Origin: a virus
Reading direction: 5' to 3' (one strand)
IMG/VR virus record: IMGVR_UViG_3300031951_000180
Location: 1 to 57,620 of that record
DNA: 57,620 nucleotides
The notes beneath the pieces are model-generated. The model was not told the origin of the DNA. It worked only from the letters and a program-made list of their open reading frames with translations, and ran no database searches. This document shows positions 28,746-36,703 of this stretch, piece by piece; the first letter of the stretch is position 1, and every line of letters starts with the position of its first letter. The position numbers and the translations under genes were made by a program.

Positions 28746-29438
28746 CTACGCAGCTGCTCGCGTCTCCAAGATGTGCCGCATAGCCTGCTCGCCAACGTGG
28801 CGAGTGTAGGCCGGCGGAAAACCTTCCTTGAGTTCGTCCCAAGGGATAACGCGATCCACTCCCATAGCCTGGATGCCTTCCTGCTCCGTCTTCGCAGTCG
28901 AACCGCCAACGACCAGCTTGCCGGTCTTGCGGTCGATCCCCTTACAGGTGTCGCCCATTCGGTGGTAGACGCCCACTGGCTTGCCCTGCTGCGAGTGGAA
29001 ACAGCCAGAGCCGACGAGCGGAAAAGACGCTAGGAAAAGCCGGTGGCGGCGAACCTTCAGCCCATAGGCCGATCCGCACTCAACGACGGCATCTTCCATA
29101 CCTGGGGCACCGGGCACATTTTCCACCACCCACGGAATGTCATAGGTGCGAAGCAGCCGCAGCGTCGGCGTCAGCAGGTCGCCGTACTGGCTGACGCCGC
29201 CCTGTGCAGCTCGGAGGTGCTTCGCCCGCGTGTGCAGCTGGCACGGCGGCGAGGCGTGTATGAGGTCGAACTGCTCTACGAACTTCCTGTCGGCCAGAAC
29301 GCCGAGAGCGCTGCCCCATTTGAACTGATACGGGTATCCAGGGCGGATGACTATGTCCACGCCTGTGACATCGAAGCCCGCCTGGGCGTAACCGTCGCCG
29401 GCCATCCCTGCGCCACAAAAGAGATCAAGCACTCGCAT
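28746..29438 (-). CDS. C5-cytosine DNA methyltransferase (230 aa)
   Basis: Compact phage-type Dcm: motif I VLDLFCGAGMAGDGY (residues 3-17), motif IV ASPPCQ with catalytic Cys66, motif VI VVENVPG with Glu106, motif VIII RRHRLFLA. The target-recognition region is short, so specificity is unclear. With the N4/N6 methylase at 14263-15021 it would protect phage DNA against host restriction. No restriction endonuclease partner is visible. Confidence 0.9.
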   Translation of the reverse strand: MRVLDLFCGAGMAGDGYAQAGFDVTGVDIVIRPGYPYQFKWGSALGVLADRKFVEQFDLIHASPPCQLHTRAKHLRAAQGGVSQYGDLLTPTLRLLRTYDIPWVVENVPGAPGMEDAVVECGSAYGLKVRRHRLFLASFPLVGSGCFHSQQGKPVGVYHRMGDTCKGIDRKTGKLVVGGSTAKTEQEGIQAMGVDRVIPWDELKEGFPPAYTRHVGEQAMRHILETRAAA

Positions 29439-29444
29439 GCCCGC

Positions 29445-29472
29445 AGCCTATGCGATGGGTCAACTAGGTCAA
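29445..29472 (-). promoter_or_regulatory. Promoter of the C5 methylase
   Basis: Minus strand: TTGACC (29467-29472), 16-bp spacer, TAGGCT (29445-29450). A second TTGACC lies at 29458-29463. The predicted +1 coincides with ATG 29438 and there is no SD, suggesting leaderless mRNA. Confidence 0.55.
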
Positions 29473-29514
29473 CGCTCGTTCAGCCCCGCGCGTCTGTACT
29501 CTGTGGGTGTAAAG

Positions 29515-29835
29515 TCACTCACCCATCGGCGGATCGGGCGGCAGCAACGCCACCGCTTCGGCCCAAGGCAGCACCTCTACCGCCGCGTTCAGGACGTTTT
29601 TGTCCGCTGCCTCCCACATGGCGTGGAGCAGGCCACCGGGTTCGATCTCAGTCAGAACGTCGGCGCACAGCATGAGCCGCCCATCGGCCAGCACGCTAGG
29701 CACCGGCACGCATTTCTGCGTGCCATGCTGGGCGTGTAGCTCCGCGAGCCGACCGGCAAGCTGCGGCGTGAACACCAACGCCAACTGGCGGGCGTCTTCG
29801 TAGCTGATCGGGAGCGTCAGGTCACCCAACTTCAT
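29515..29835 (-). CDS. Hypothetical protein of the tail-tip region (106 aa)
   Basis: No family recognised. The sequence SYEDARQLALVFTPQLAGRLAELHAQHG is helical, followed by beta segments (RLMLCADVLTEIEPGG). It overlaps the upstream LamG-like gene by 4 bp, so it may be a tail-fibre chaperone or accessory; that is inferred from position only. Confidence 0.7.
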   Translation of the reverse strand: MKLGDLTLPISYEDARQLALVFTPQLAGRLAELHAQHGTQKCVPVPSVLADGRLMLCADVLTEIEPGGLLHAMWEAADKNVLNAAVEVLPWAEAVALLPPDPPMGE

Positions 29836-30623
29836 GGGATCGCGGCTCCGATGGCGTTGTAGAGCGTAGTCAGGCGTGAGTCTAAAGCCGCGAGCGATAG
29901 CGATTCGCCAATGGAGTAGAAGGCAAGTCTCGCTACGGAATGGCTAGATGCGCCGCCTGGGGTGTTACGGGCAAAAACAAATGAGTTCCTGCTTGGCGGC
30001 GCGACGCTGGTGGCGGATGTGTTTGTGGCGTCGCTACCGAAACCGCGCGCCGTAAATGCAGACGACGTTGATCGCGCGGCCCCAAAAAAACCTGGTTGCG
30101 ATGTGCGGGCTATAACTCCCGCCCCTCTGGCGTATGCGAAGTGAGTGCTGTTGAACAGCTGGAGCAAATTCCCATTGCCTGATGCAAAGTCTCCTAAGTA
30201 GTCCTGGTTGTTACCACCAGTGGTTATGTAAACAGAAAGATGGAAATTATTTTGGGGATCACTGTTGAGCGATCTGTTGCTGTCCAGGTACTTAGTCGAT
30301 CCGTTTCCGACCAGCCCCGTCTTGCGGTTGTAGTCTCCAGAAACAAAGTTGAAATTAGTCGGTGCCGCCCCGACCAGCGGCGTCAACGCACCGGACAGCG
30401 TGCGAGCGCCCATCAAAATGCAGGAGGCTTTGATGGCCGACCAGATGCCGTCTGCCTTGCAGCCGATCACAAAGGCGTCGATGGCAAGCTGCGTGGCCTG
30501 TTCAAGCGGTTGCCCATCGGCTGCGTTTACCGCTGCGATGTAGGCCCGCGCGTCTGCGTCGGTGGCAAAAATTGCAGACGCCCCAGAGGCTCGCGGGCGA
30601 AGCAATCTAGGCGACATAGGCAT
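29832..30623 (-). CDS. Tail-fibre-like protein, LamG/ConA-like fold (263 aa)
   Basis: The N-terminal 60 residues (FATDADARAYIAAVNAADGQPLEQATQLAIDAFVIGCKADGIW) form a helical module seen in phage tail proteins. A beta-rich region follows: KTGLVGNGSTKYLDSNR, NNFHLSVYITTGGNNQDYLGDF, with C-terminal FYSIGESLSLAALDSRLTTLYNAIGAAI. This layout is common in phage proteins with concanavalin-like domains that bind receptors. Confidence 0.7.
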   Translation of the reverse strand: MPMSPRLLRPRASGASAIFATDADARAYIAAVNAADGQPLEQATQLAIDAFVIGCKADGIWSAIKASCILMGARTLSGALTPLVGAAPTNFNFVSGDYNRKTGLVGNGSTKYLDSNRSLNSDPQNNFHLSVYITTGGNNQDYLGDFASGNGNLLQLFNSTHFAYARGAGVIARTSQPGFFGAARSTSSAFTARGFGSDATNTSATSVAPPSRNSFVFARNTPGGASSHSVARLAFYSIGESLSLAALDSRLTTLYNAIGAAIP

Positions 30624-30654
30624 GGAAGTGCGCTACCGTAAGGGATGTAAGGCC

Positions 30655-30951
30655 TTAGTTCGGCTGCGAATCCGACTCGACCGCCCTCACCGTGACGGCC
30701 CGGTCGCCGCTCTTCGGCTGAAGGGCGTAGAGCAGTTTCGTCTGCTCGGTGACGGCCTCGGCGATCTCCCGCTGCGTTTCCCTGACTTCCTTCAAAGTCA
30801 GCCGGTGCTCCTCGAGCAACGGGAGGAGCAAATCCGACCTGATGAACCAGGCCAGCGCGATCGCGGCGAGGGTAGGAAGACCCCACCTCTCCAAGATGCC
30901 GAACAGCGTATCCTTCGTTTCTGCCGTCACCTTCTGCTTCCTCCCGCTCAC
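30655..30951 (-). CDS. Single-pass membrane/coiled-coil protein, holin-like (98 aa)
   Basis: GTG start overlapping the upstream stop (GTGA). One membrane segment (WGLPTLAAIALAWFI, residues 23-37) is followed by a coiled coil (LLEEHRLTLKEVRETQREIAEAVTEQTKLL). The shape resembles small phage holin or membrane-tether proteins. It sits in the tail region, so a membrane role at adsorption is also possible. Confidence 0.6.
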   Translation of the reverse strand: MSGRKQKVTAETKDTLFGILERWGLPTLAAIALAWFIRSDLLLPLLEEHRLTLKEVRETQREIAEAVTEQTKLLYALQPKSGDRAVTVRAVESDSQPN

Positions 30952-31304
30952 GTCTTGAGGAGGACGACGCAGGATGCCGACGTCGAGTTCGTGCTGGCCG
31001 ACACGATCTTGATGGCCCCGCAGCCATACGTCTCGTCGGGCAGGGCGTAAATCCGCGGCTCCGTCGAAGACGCCGACAGGGTCAGGTCTGCGGCCGAGCC
31101 GTCTACCTTGCGAAGCCGGCCGAAGGTGCCATCGACGCGGTCGCTGGCCCAGAGCTGGAGCGTCGTCACGTTCGTGCTCGACGTTCCCATCAAGAGGGCG
31201 CCGCCGGCGACGTCATCCCAGCGGAGGGTCGTGGCGATCTGCGTAGCCGTCGAAAGAGTGACGGGAACGCTCTTAAACTTGCGACGAATCTTCGGCTCAG
31301 ACAT
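30948..31304 (-). CDS. Minor structural protein (118 aa)
   Basis: ATG 31304 with GGAGG 5 nt upstream. Beta-rich (PVTLSTATQIATTLRWDDVAGGALLMG, TTLQLWASDRVDGTFGRLRKVDGSAADLTL), like small phage tail or capsid-decoration domains. The function is inferred from context. Confidence 0.65.
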   Translation of the reverse strand: MSEPKIRRKFKSVPVTLSTATQIATTLRWDDVAGGALLMGTSSTNVTTLQLWASDRVDGTFGRLRKVDGSAADLTLSASSTEPRIYALPDETYGCGAIKIVSASTNSTSASCVVLLKT

Positions 31305-31364
31305 TTGCACCTCCCAGTGCGTTGCGGGCCTCGGCGGGCCGCTCGTGGCGTGTCACGGGTCTTA

Positions 31365-31934
31365 TTACATTGTAACAGCCAGTAGTCTCTCGCAGTGGCG
31401 TTCTGCGGCCAGCGCCGTCATTATCTGCCCCTCGAAGGCGTCGAGATCGCCGTCGTTGTAAATCCGGCGGCTGATGTGACGCTCGTCGATGCCGGCTTCG
31501 CTGGAGTGCCTCGCCGCCTCGCCGCCGATCCAGTGCTCGGAGCGGTAGATGCGCCAGATTTTGCCCCCGGCGGCGAGGATCGCCTCGGCCTCGTCGTTGA
31601 AGCGTACGTCGCAGACCGTCACGCCGCGGCCCGCGGCCGTCCAGTGCTCGACCTGCCGCATCAGCCGGTCGATCCAGATGGTCTGGCCGACCATGCCGCG
31701 CCCCCACTCGGTTCCGAGCGTCTGGAGCAGATAGCGAGGCGACTTGCCGATGCCGGGGATCGGCAGTTCCTTCGTGGCCCGGTCTTGCAGCGTCTCGACG
31801 GGCAGGCCCGTAATGGCCGCCAGAGCCTCGTAGAGGGGCGCGGCGAGCGCCAGCGGCACGAACCCCTCCCGCTCCAGAAAAGCCGCAGCCGTCGATTTCC
31901 CGCACCCTGCCTGCCCGCATAGACCGATGATCAC
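31365..31934 (-). CDS. Deoxynucleoside monophosphate kinase-like (189 aa)
   Basis: GTG start at 31934 overlaps the deaminase stop (GTGA). P-loop GQAGCGKST near residues 7-15, then LALAAPLYEALAAITGL, TLGTEWGRGMVGQTIWIDRL, and VTVCDVRFNDEAEAILAAGGKIWRIYR. These match phage dNMP kinases of the T4/T5 type that phosphorylate deoxynucleoside monophosphates for DNA synthesis. It forms a nucleotide-metabolism operon with the deaminase. Confidence 0.85.
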   Translation of the reverse strand: MIIGLCGQAGCGKSTAAAFLEREGFVPLALAAPLYEALAAITGLPVETLQDRATKELPIPGIGKSPRYLLQTLGTEWGRGMVGQTIWIDRLMRQVEHWTAAGRGVTVCDVRFNDEAEAILAAGGKIWRIYRSEHWIGGEAARHSSEAGIDERHISRRIYNDGDLDAFEGQIMTALAAERHCERLLAVTM

Positions 31935-32413
31935 AGTTGCAGCTCCTTGCCGTCGAATCGAATCGTCACCCCCAGCGGCTCCGCGAGCCACCGCATCGCG
32001 ATGCCAGCCTCACGCAGCATGGCCTCGGCGAACTGAATTTCCTTCTCCCACCGCTCCGGCGTCGCCTGGCGGGCGGCGACCGAGCCGACCACCTCGCGGA
32101 CCTCGGCCCCGATGATCGCCCTGGCGCAGTCAGCGCAGGCGAACCACGGGCAGTAGAGCACTGAACCTCGCGTCCTAGCCCCGCAGGCGGCGGCCTTCAA
32201 GATCACGGCGCGTTCGGCGTGTTCGATCCAGCGGTATTTCTCTGGAGCCTCGAGCCGCTCGGGCCGCGACTCGACGCCCAGCGGCAGCCAGTTGGCGGCG
32301 GTGAGCCAGCGGCCGGAGTCGAGCAGGAGCGTCGCGCCATTCTGCGTGCGAGAGTCTTCGGAGTGCTCGGCGGCTTCCTCGGCCGCCTTGCGGAGCAGGA
32401 AGGTATCGTTCAC
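31931..32413 (-). CDS. dCMP deaminase-family protein (160 aa)
   Basis: GTG start at 32413 overlaps the upstream stop (GTGA). The zinc motif is His65-Ala-Glu67 in WIEHAERAVI and Cys93/Cys96 in CPWFACADCAR. Deaminases of this type convert dCMP to dUMP for dTTP synthesis. The substrate is inferred from the neighbouring kinase; other cytidine-type substrates are possible. Confidence 0.85.
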   Translation of the reverse strand: MNDTFLLRKAAEEAAEHSEDSRTQNGATLLLDSGRWLTAANWLPLGVESRPERLEAPEKYRWIEHAERAVILKAAACGARTRGSVLYCPWFACADCARAIIGAEVREVVGSVAARQATPERWEKEIQFAEAMLREAGIAMRWLAEPLGVTIRFDGKELQL

Positions 32414-33492
32414 GACGCCCCCCGCAGGTCGCGGTCGCACCAGATCGGCATCGCCTTCGTGACTTCGTTGCGGGAGTGGTCAATCACGACCGCGGCCTGG
32501 CAGGGAGCCTCGTGGCCGGCTTTGATGCGCACGGTGTAGCTAGAGTGGCCGATGACGCTGCCGTTCGAGACGTAGCGGCCGCCGCGGAGCCAGCCAAACG
32601 AGTGGTAGTGGCCGAAGCAGGTGAGGTCGGCGCGCCGACTCGCATCCCACGCCGAGATCGCCTTCATCGCCGGCAAGGCGAGGCCGTAGACGCCGCCGCT
32701 GTATTTGATGGAGAACCCGTGCAGGAAGCGAACCGTGAAGCCGTCGAGATCGACGTAGTTCAGTTCGCCCTCGGCCACTTGCCAGTGGACGTTCTTCCGC
32801 GTCTCCGCGGCGGCCATCGTCAGATATAGGTTCTGCTCGAAGCTGTGCTCCAGCTCTGTTTGGCAGCGCAGCTTGGGGGTGCTCCTGCCATGATTCCCGC
32901 TGGAAGTCGCCACCACGACTTGATCGGCGTTATCGCTGACGGCGTCGATGAACCGCCGCATCCTGGCGCCGATCCAGCGGCAGGCCGGCATCGGGGCAAG
33001 CTGGCTCTTCTCGGCCAGTTCCTCATGGATATGCCCACTGACGAGGTCGCCGCCGAGCCAGACGACGACGCGGCCGATGTCGGCGAGATGCCGCTCGTGC
33101 TCGAGGAGCGTGAAGAACCGCTCCTGAAGCTCGGCCAGTCGCTTCTCGCAGATGTCGAGGGAATACTGGTTCAGCCCGTTCGTCTCGGCCAACGACACAG
33201 GCTCCTCGCAGTGAATGTCGGAGAGCAGCACCATCATCGTCGCTGGGTTGCGGCGACCGCTCTTCTTGAGCGTCGGAAGCTTCTTCGCCGCCTTGATGCC
33301 CTGCATCCCGACGATCTGATCGGCCTTCGCCTTGGCGGCGTCAACCTGCTTCAGCGCCGCTTCGTACTTCCGACGCATTGTCGTCAGTTCGTCGCGGAGC
33401 CGGGCGGCCTCGGCGTCCTTGGCGATGTCGATCTCGCGGTCTAGGAATTCAGCCAGTCCCTTATCGTGCCGACGCTTTTTGGTTCCGGCCAT
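32410..33492 (-). CDS. Calcineurin-like metallophosphoesterase (360 aa)
   Basis: ATG 33492 has AAGGAGGAAGG upstream. N-terminal coiled-coil (residues 10-65), basic linker, then the metal sites: LLSDIHCEE (Asp92, His94), VVWLGGDLVSGH (Asp149), SSGNHGR (Asn200, His201), RFLHGFS and CFGHYHSFGW. Phage members of this family can be phosphatases or nucleases. Its operon partners handle nucleotides. Confidence 0.9.
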   Translation of the reverse strand: MAGTKKRRHDKGLAEFLDREIDIAKDAEAARLRDELTTMRRKYEAALKQVDAAKAKADQIVGMQGIKAAKKLPTLKKSGRRNPATMMVLLSDIHCEEPVSLAETNGLNQYSLDICEKRLAELQERFFTLLEHERHLADIGRVVVWLGGDLVSGHIHEELAEKSQLAPMPACRWIGARMRRFIDAVSDNADQVVVATSSGNHGRSTPKLRCQTELEHSFEQNLYLTMAAAETRKNVHWQVAEGELNYVDLDGFTVRFLHGFSIKYSGGVYGLALPAMKAISAWDASRRADLTCFGHYHSFGWLRGGRYVSNGSVIGHSSYTVRIKAGHEAPCQAAVVIDHSRNEVTKAMPIWCDRDLRGAS

Positions 33493-33710
33493 CCTTCCTC
33501 CTTGCATCTGGCGATTGCGGCTCTGTGAATGATCGCGACAGAAACGCCGCGATATTGGCCGGCGGCATACCGGCTCTTGATCTCGGCAAAGTCCTGCTGC
33601 GCCTCCTTGGGCAGCTTGGAGAACCAAGACCGCTGCGGGCCGTTGGCCTGCGAGTGCTTGATGGCCGCGTCGAGCGCGGCGATGGCGGAACGCTTCGCCA
33701 TAGAGTTCAC
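33441..33710 (-). CDS. Hypothetical protein, possible regulator (89 aa)
   Basis: GTG start overlapping the upstream stop (GTGA). Helical, with SKLPKEAQQDFAEIKSRYAAGQYRGVSVAIIHRAAIARCKEEGWPEPKSVGTIRDWL; the C-terminus looks like a helix-turn-helix (GVSVAIIHRAAI...). It overlaps the phosphoesterase start by 52 bp. No family recognised. Confidence 0.65.
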   Translation of the reverse strand: MNSMAKRSAIAALDAAIKHSQANGPQRSWFSKLPKEAQQDFAEIKSRYAAGQYRGVSVAIIHRAAIARCKEEGWPEPKSVGTIRDWLNS

Positions 33711-33967
33711 TCCGTTTCGCGGTAGCCCAGCGCCCAGAGGACGCGGGCGATATCTCTGGCCGACTCGGTCACATGGGCCTCATCGACCGCTGGGCCTCCT
33801 GGGCAGACGTGGAGACATTCGTGGATGATGGTTTCCAGCTTCGACCGCCCACGCAGACGCTCGTCGATGAGTATCTTCCTGGCGAGCTTTGGGTTCTTGG
33901 CGTCAGGGACGTAGGCCCATCCGGCCGCCAGCCCACGCAGCCGCGTGAAGCGGAAAAGCCACTTCAT
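33707..33967 (-). CDS. Small HExxH zinc-protease-like protein (86 aa)
   Basis: Start ATG 33967 is preferred over ATG 34000 because the promoter's -10 ends near 34009. The motif TIIHECLHVCPGGPAVDEAHVTESARDIARVL contains HECLH (the HExxH zinc motif) and downstream Glu/His residues, as in small phage metalloproteases. Catalytic use is plausible, but the protein is short. Confidence 0.6.
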   Translation of the reverse strand: MKWLFRFTRLRGLAAGWAYVPDAKNPKLARKILIDERLRGRSKLETIIHECLHVCPGGPAVDEAHVTESARDIARVLWALGYRETE

Positions 33968-34008
33968 ACCGGCCAGCGTAAAATGGTGGTCGCATGGCAT
34001 GGGCCTTT

Positions 34009-34036
34009 ATTGTGGGGTGTAGGCTCACGGGGTCAA
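34009..34036 (-). promoter_or_regulatory. Promoter of the 33967-31365 operon
   Basis: Minus strand: TTGACC (34031-34036), 16-bp spacer, CACAAT (34009-34014), also containing GAGCCTACA, as in the promoter at 13033-13061. Confidence 0.55.
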
Positions 34037-34091
34037 GGGAGTTTGGGGCGAATTGCCTAGACTTAGCCGGCAGGAGACGCAAGCAGCGAGG

Positions 34092-34976
34092 CTACAGCCC
34101 CCATTTTGCCATCAGGTACGACTCTACCGCTTCGCGGTCAGTGGCTGAGAGGGCCACGTTGTACGTGATGAGTTCGGCGAGGTCGCCGTGAAAGGTAGAC
34201 CCAAAGTACGAGCTACCAAGGACCGCACTGTTGACTGTGTTAACCGCAGTGGCGGCCCCTGACGCCGTGCCGGCCTCCCCGTTTACGTGCACCGCGATAG
34301 TGGAGTCATGACGCGACGTGACAGCTGCCCAACTTCCGACAGTTAGCGAGCGCGACGCTTTTACTCTTGTTGCGCTCCAATCACTTATGACAAGCGTCCC
34401 AACGACTCCAGACGACCGAAGGTACATGATCGAATAAACGGGGCCGCCGTCAGAAAGAATTGACACGTTTAAATATGCGTCGTCAGACGAGTCGTTCGTT
34501 GACACCGACTCCGCCTTAAAGACGGCAAAGACAGTGTGCGCGGCCGCGGACACGAGCAGACCTATGTTTGGCGTCCACACGCTGAAAGACATTGAATCGT
34601 CGGTGCCATCAAACCGAAGAACATCGCGGGAATTGCGAACGCCTGTTTTTCGCGCTGGCATAGACGTACCCACGTCCTGATACCAGTGATTGCCTGCGCC
34701 GCTCTTGTCTTCCCATCTGGCAACAGTGCCATCGGCGGCGACCTGCGATCCGCCAGACGTAGCATCAAATAACGTCGAAGAGTCCGAGGCGTCCCACCAG
34801 CCGGTCAGTCCGCTGATGGAAGCCGGGTCAAGGTCAAGTGGATTCGGGAACATCGCCGGCGGCGCCGACGGCCAGAGGCTGGCGGATCGGTACCCATGAA
34901 CTTCACCCGGCGACCAGATGCCGGATGCCGACGATGTCGTGGGCGACGGCGTGAATCCGATATACCGGCTCGTCAC
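34092..34976 (-). CDS. Tail protein with LamG/ConA-like domain (294 aa)
   Basis: GTG start at 34976 overlaps the upstream stop (GTGA). The hydrophobic/aromatic pattern ISGLTGWWDASDSSTLFD, VARWEDKSGAGNHWYQ, RDVLRFDGTDDSMSF, HTVFAVFKAES, AVTSRHDSTIAVHVNGEAG and HGDLAELITYNVALSATDREAVESYLMAKWG is the classic concanavalin-like/LamG fold of phage tail fibres. Likely a receptor-binding or baseplate component. Confidence 0.75.
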   Translation of the reverse strand: MTSRYIGFTPSPTTSSASGIWSPGEVHGYRSASLWPSAPPAMFPNPLDLDPASISGLTGWWDASDSSTLFDATSGGSQVAADGTVARWEDKSGAGNHWYQDVGTSMPARKTGVRNSRDVLRFDGTDDSMSFSVWTPNIGLLVSAAAHTVFAVFKAESVSTNDSSDDAYLNVSILSDGGPVYSIMYLRSSGVVGTLVISDWSATRVKASRSLTVGSWAAVTSRHDSTIAVHVNGEAGTASGAATAVNTVNSAVLGSSYFGSTFHGDLAELITYNVALSATDREAVESYLMAKWGL

Positions 34977-35323
34977 GAGATTTCCTCGTAGCTTCCAGTG
35001 AGGTGGATTGCGTTCTCGGCGTCGCACACCGCCTCGATCTTCTCGCCTTCCTTGAGGTAGGCGGGGTTCTCGCGGGTGATGCACAAGAGCGTCGCGTTGT
35101 CGGGCACGGCGATGCTCGCCATCATCGAATGCGTCGCCGTGCCGTCGTCGAACCGCAGGCTGATCGACGACGCCGTCGCCGTCACGTTGGCGGCCATCAA
35201 CGACGAAACCTTGATCGACTTGTTGGACGGGCAGGTCACGACCGTCAGGTTCGACGTGCCTACCGACGTGCCAATGCTTTTCAGGACAATCGAAGTCGGC
35301 GAGACGATGTTGGGAGACGGCAT
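34973..35323 (-). CDS. Minor structural protein (116 aa)
   Basis: AAAGGTG precedes ATG 35323. Beta-rich (LTVVTCPSNKSIKVSSLMAANVTATASSISLRFDDGTATHSMMASIAVPDNATLLCITRENPAYLKEGEKIEAVCDA), which resembles small tail or capsid-decoration domains. It overlaps the LamG-like gene by GTGA and so is probably part of the tail-tip operon. Confidence 0.7.
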   Translation of the reverse strand: MPSPNIVSPTSIVLKSIGTSVGTSNLTVVTCPSNKSIKVSSLMAANVTATASSISLRFDDGTATHSMMASIAVPDNATLLCITRENPAYLKEGEKIEAVCDAENAIHLTGSYEEIS

Positions 35324-35333
35324 TTAGGCACCT

Positions 35334-36278
35334 TTAGCCAAACAGGTATGACATGGCGATCCCGCCGCCGGAGGCTGCGGTAGACGCCGAAATGATGATG
35401 CTCGACGAAGACGTCGAAACGGTCAGGCCGGAGCCGACGATCGACACGGCACCCGTGAGTCCTCCGACGCTTGACACCGGCGGCGTGGCCGACGCGACCG
35501 TGATCCCGCTCGTGGACGTCGAGACGGTAACATTGCCGCCGCCAAGAATGCTGATCGCGCCGGTCTGTCCGTTGACGCTAGCCACTGGCGGCGACGCTGA
35601 ACTGACGGTGATGCCGCTCGTCGATGTGGATACAGTGACGTTGCTGCCGCCAAGGATGTTTAGGACGCCAGTGCGCCCATTGACGCTGACGACGTTCGCG
35701 ACGCTCGTCAGGTTCGCGATGTCGGCCGCGGATAGGACGACCGTGCCGGTGCGGCCGGCGACGCTTGACACTGGTGCCGCGGCAGCCGCCACGGTGATGC
35801 CGCTCGTCGATGTGGATACAGTGACGTTGCTGCCGCCAAGGATGTTTAGGACGCCAGTGCGCCCATTGACGCTGACGACGTTCGCGACGCTCGTCAGGTT
35901 CGCGATGTCGGCCGCGGATAGGACGACCGTGCCGGTGCGGCCGGCGACGCTTGACACTGGTGCATTCGCCACCACCTTCGACTGGAAGTCGGCGATGTCG
36001 GATGCCTGGTGCGTGTGTGAGGCGGGGGCGGCAGACAATTCGCCACGAGTGATAACTACGTTGCCCGTCCTGCCGTTCACGCTGGTGACTGGCGGGTCGC
36101 GTCCTATAACTGTGAACGACCCGCTGGTCGTCGTCACCGTCATGTTGGCGCCAGCCTCGACGAGGAGCGACGGCACCTGGGCCTGCCACGCCGTGCCGAC
36201 GCCGACGTTGACCGTTTCGTTGTTGGTGATGAGCGTCGTGATCCCCGTGGAGCCGACGACGTTGACGTTGATACTCAC
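35334..36278 (-). CDS. Repeat-rich tail-fibre-like protein (314 aa)
   Basis: Built of repeats of the type VSSVAGRTGTVVLSAADIANL and VVSVNGRTGVLNILGGSNVT, followed by VSTSTSGITV. VNGxTG-type repeats are known in trimeric beta-helical tail fibres. The N-terminus carries INVNVVGSTGITTLI, and residues 88-100 contain SHTHQASDIADF, a fibre motif. Two copies of a 62-residue module are encoded by identical DNA. Confidence 0.85.
   Translation of the reverse strand: MSINVNVVGSTGITTLITNNETVNVGVGTAWQAQVPSLLVEAGANMTVTTTSGSFTVIGRDPPVTSVNGRTGNVVITRGELSAAPASHTHQASDIADFQSKVVANAPVSSVAGRTGTVVLSAADIANLTSVANVVSVNGRTGVLNILGGSNVTVSTSTSGITVAAAAAPVSSVAGRTGTVVLSAADIANLTSVANVVSVNGRTGVLNILGGSNVTVSTSTSGITVSSASPPVASVNGQTGAISILGGGNVTVSTSTSGITVASATPPVSSVGGLTGAVSIVGSGLTVSTSSSSIIISASTAASGGGIAMSYLFG
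35605..35963. repeat. 186-bp tandem repeat in the fibre gene
   Basis: Positions 35605-35777 and 35791-35963 are identical over 173 bp, with a period of 186 bp (62 codons). Identity at synonymous positions points to a recent duplication or gene conversion. Confidence 0.9.
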
Positions 36279-36643
36279 GGGTTCACCACCGTAACTGTTC
36301 CAGACAGGACGGTTCTGGTCACCAGTGCCGGGTCAATCCACCGCATGTACCAGCGGTAGGCGATGCCAGGGGAAAGCTGGGAGGTCTGCGACTCAGAGAG
36401 GCCGAGCAAAAGCTGCCCCTGCGCGAGGTTTGTCGGGCTGACCGCAAACGTCGCCGCCGTTTCGCCGACTGTCGTGACAAAGCTTGACCCGCCGCCCCCG
36501 GCCGCGAACACATTCGTAACGTAGACCACCGTGCTGACGGTAAAGCCCGTCAGGTCGCGGTCAAAATCCAGCGCAATCGACACTTCGTCGCCCTGGACGA
36601 ACGTGATGTCAAGCGAGCCAGGAAGCTGCGTAAAGGTAGACAT
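36275..36643 (-). CDS. Tail-tip structural protein (122 aa)
   Basis: Beta-rich (ITFVQGDEVSIALDFDRDLTGFTVSTVVYVTNVF, LLLGLSESQTSQLSPGIAYRWYMRWIDPALVTRTVLSGTVTVV), similar to baseplate-associated Ig-like proteins of the BppU/tail-fibre-adaptor type. Coupled to the repeat fibre by ATGA. Function inferred. Confidence 0.7.
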   Translation of the reverse strand: MSTFTQLPGSLDITFVQGDEVSIALDFDRDLTGFTVSTVVYVTNVFAAGGGGSSFVTTVGETAATFAVSPTNLAQGQLLLGLSESQTSQLSPGIAYRWYMRWIDPALVTRTVLSGTVTVVNP

Positions 36644-36651
36644 AGTAGTTT

Positions 36652-36657
36652 ATTGTA
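36652..36657 (-). promoter_or_regulatory. Extended -10 upstream of the tail-tip gene
   Basis: TGC-TACAAT on the minus strand, 8 nt before ATG 36643, without a clear -35. A leaderless or very short-leader transcript would result. Confidence 0.4.
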
Positions 36658-36703
36658 GCATTGCGAATCAGGCGGCATGAGGCTTCCCCCGCCGACCGCT
36701 TCC

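Noticed and set aside
35353-36294. 313-residue plus-strand frame with repeats
   Set aside because: Antisense of the repeat-rich tail fibre; the repeats come from the fibre modules.
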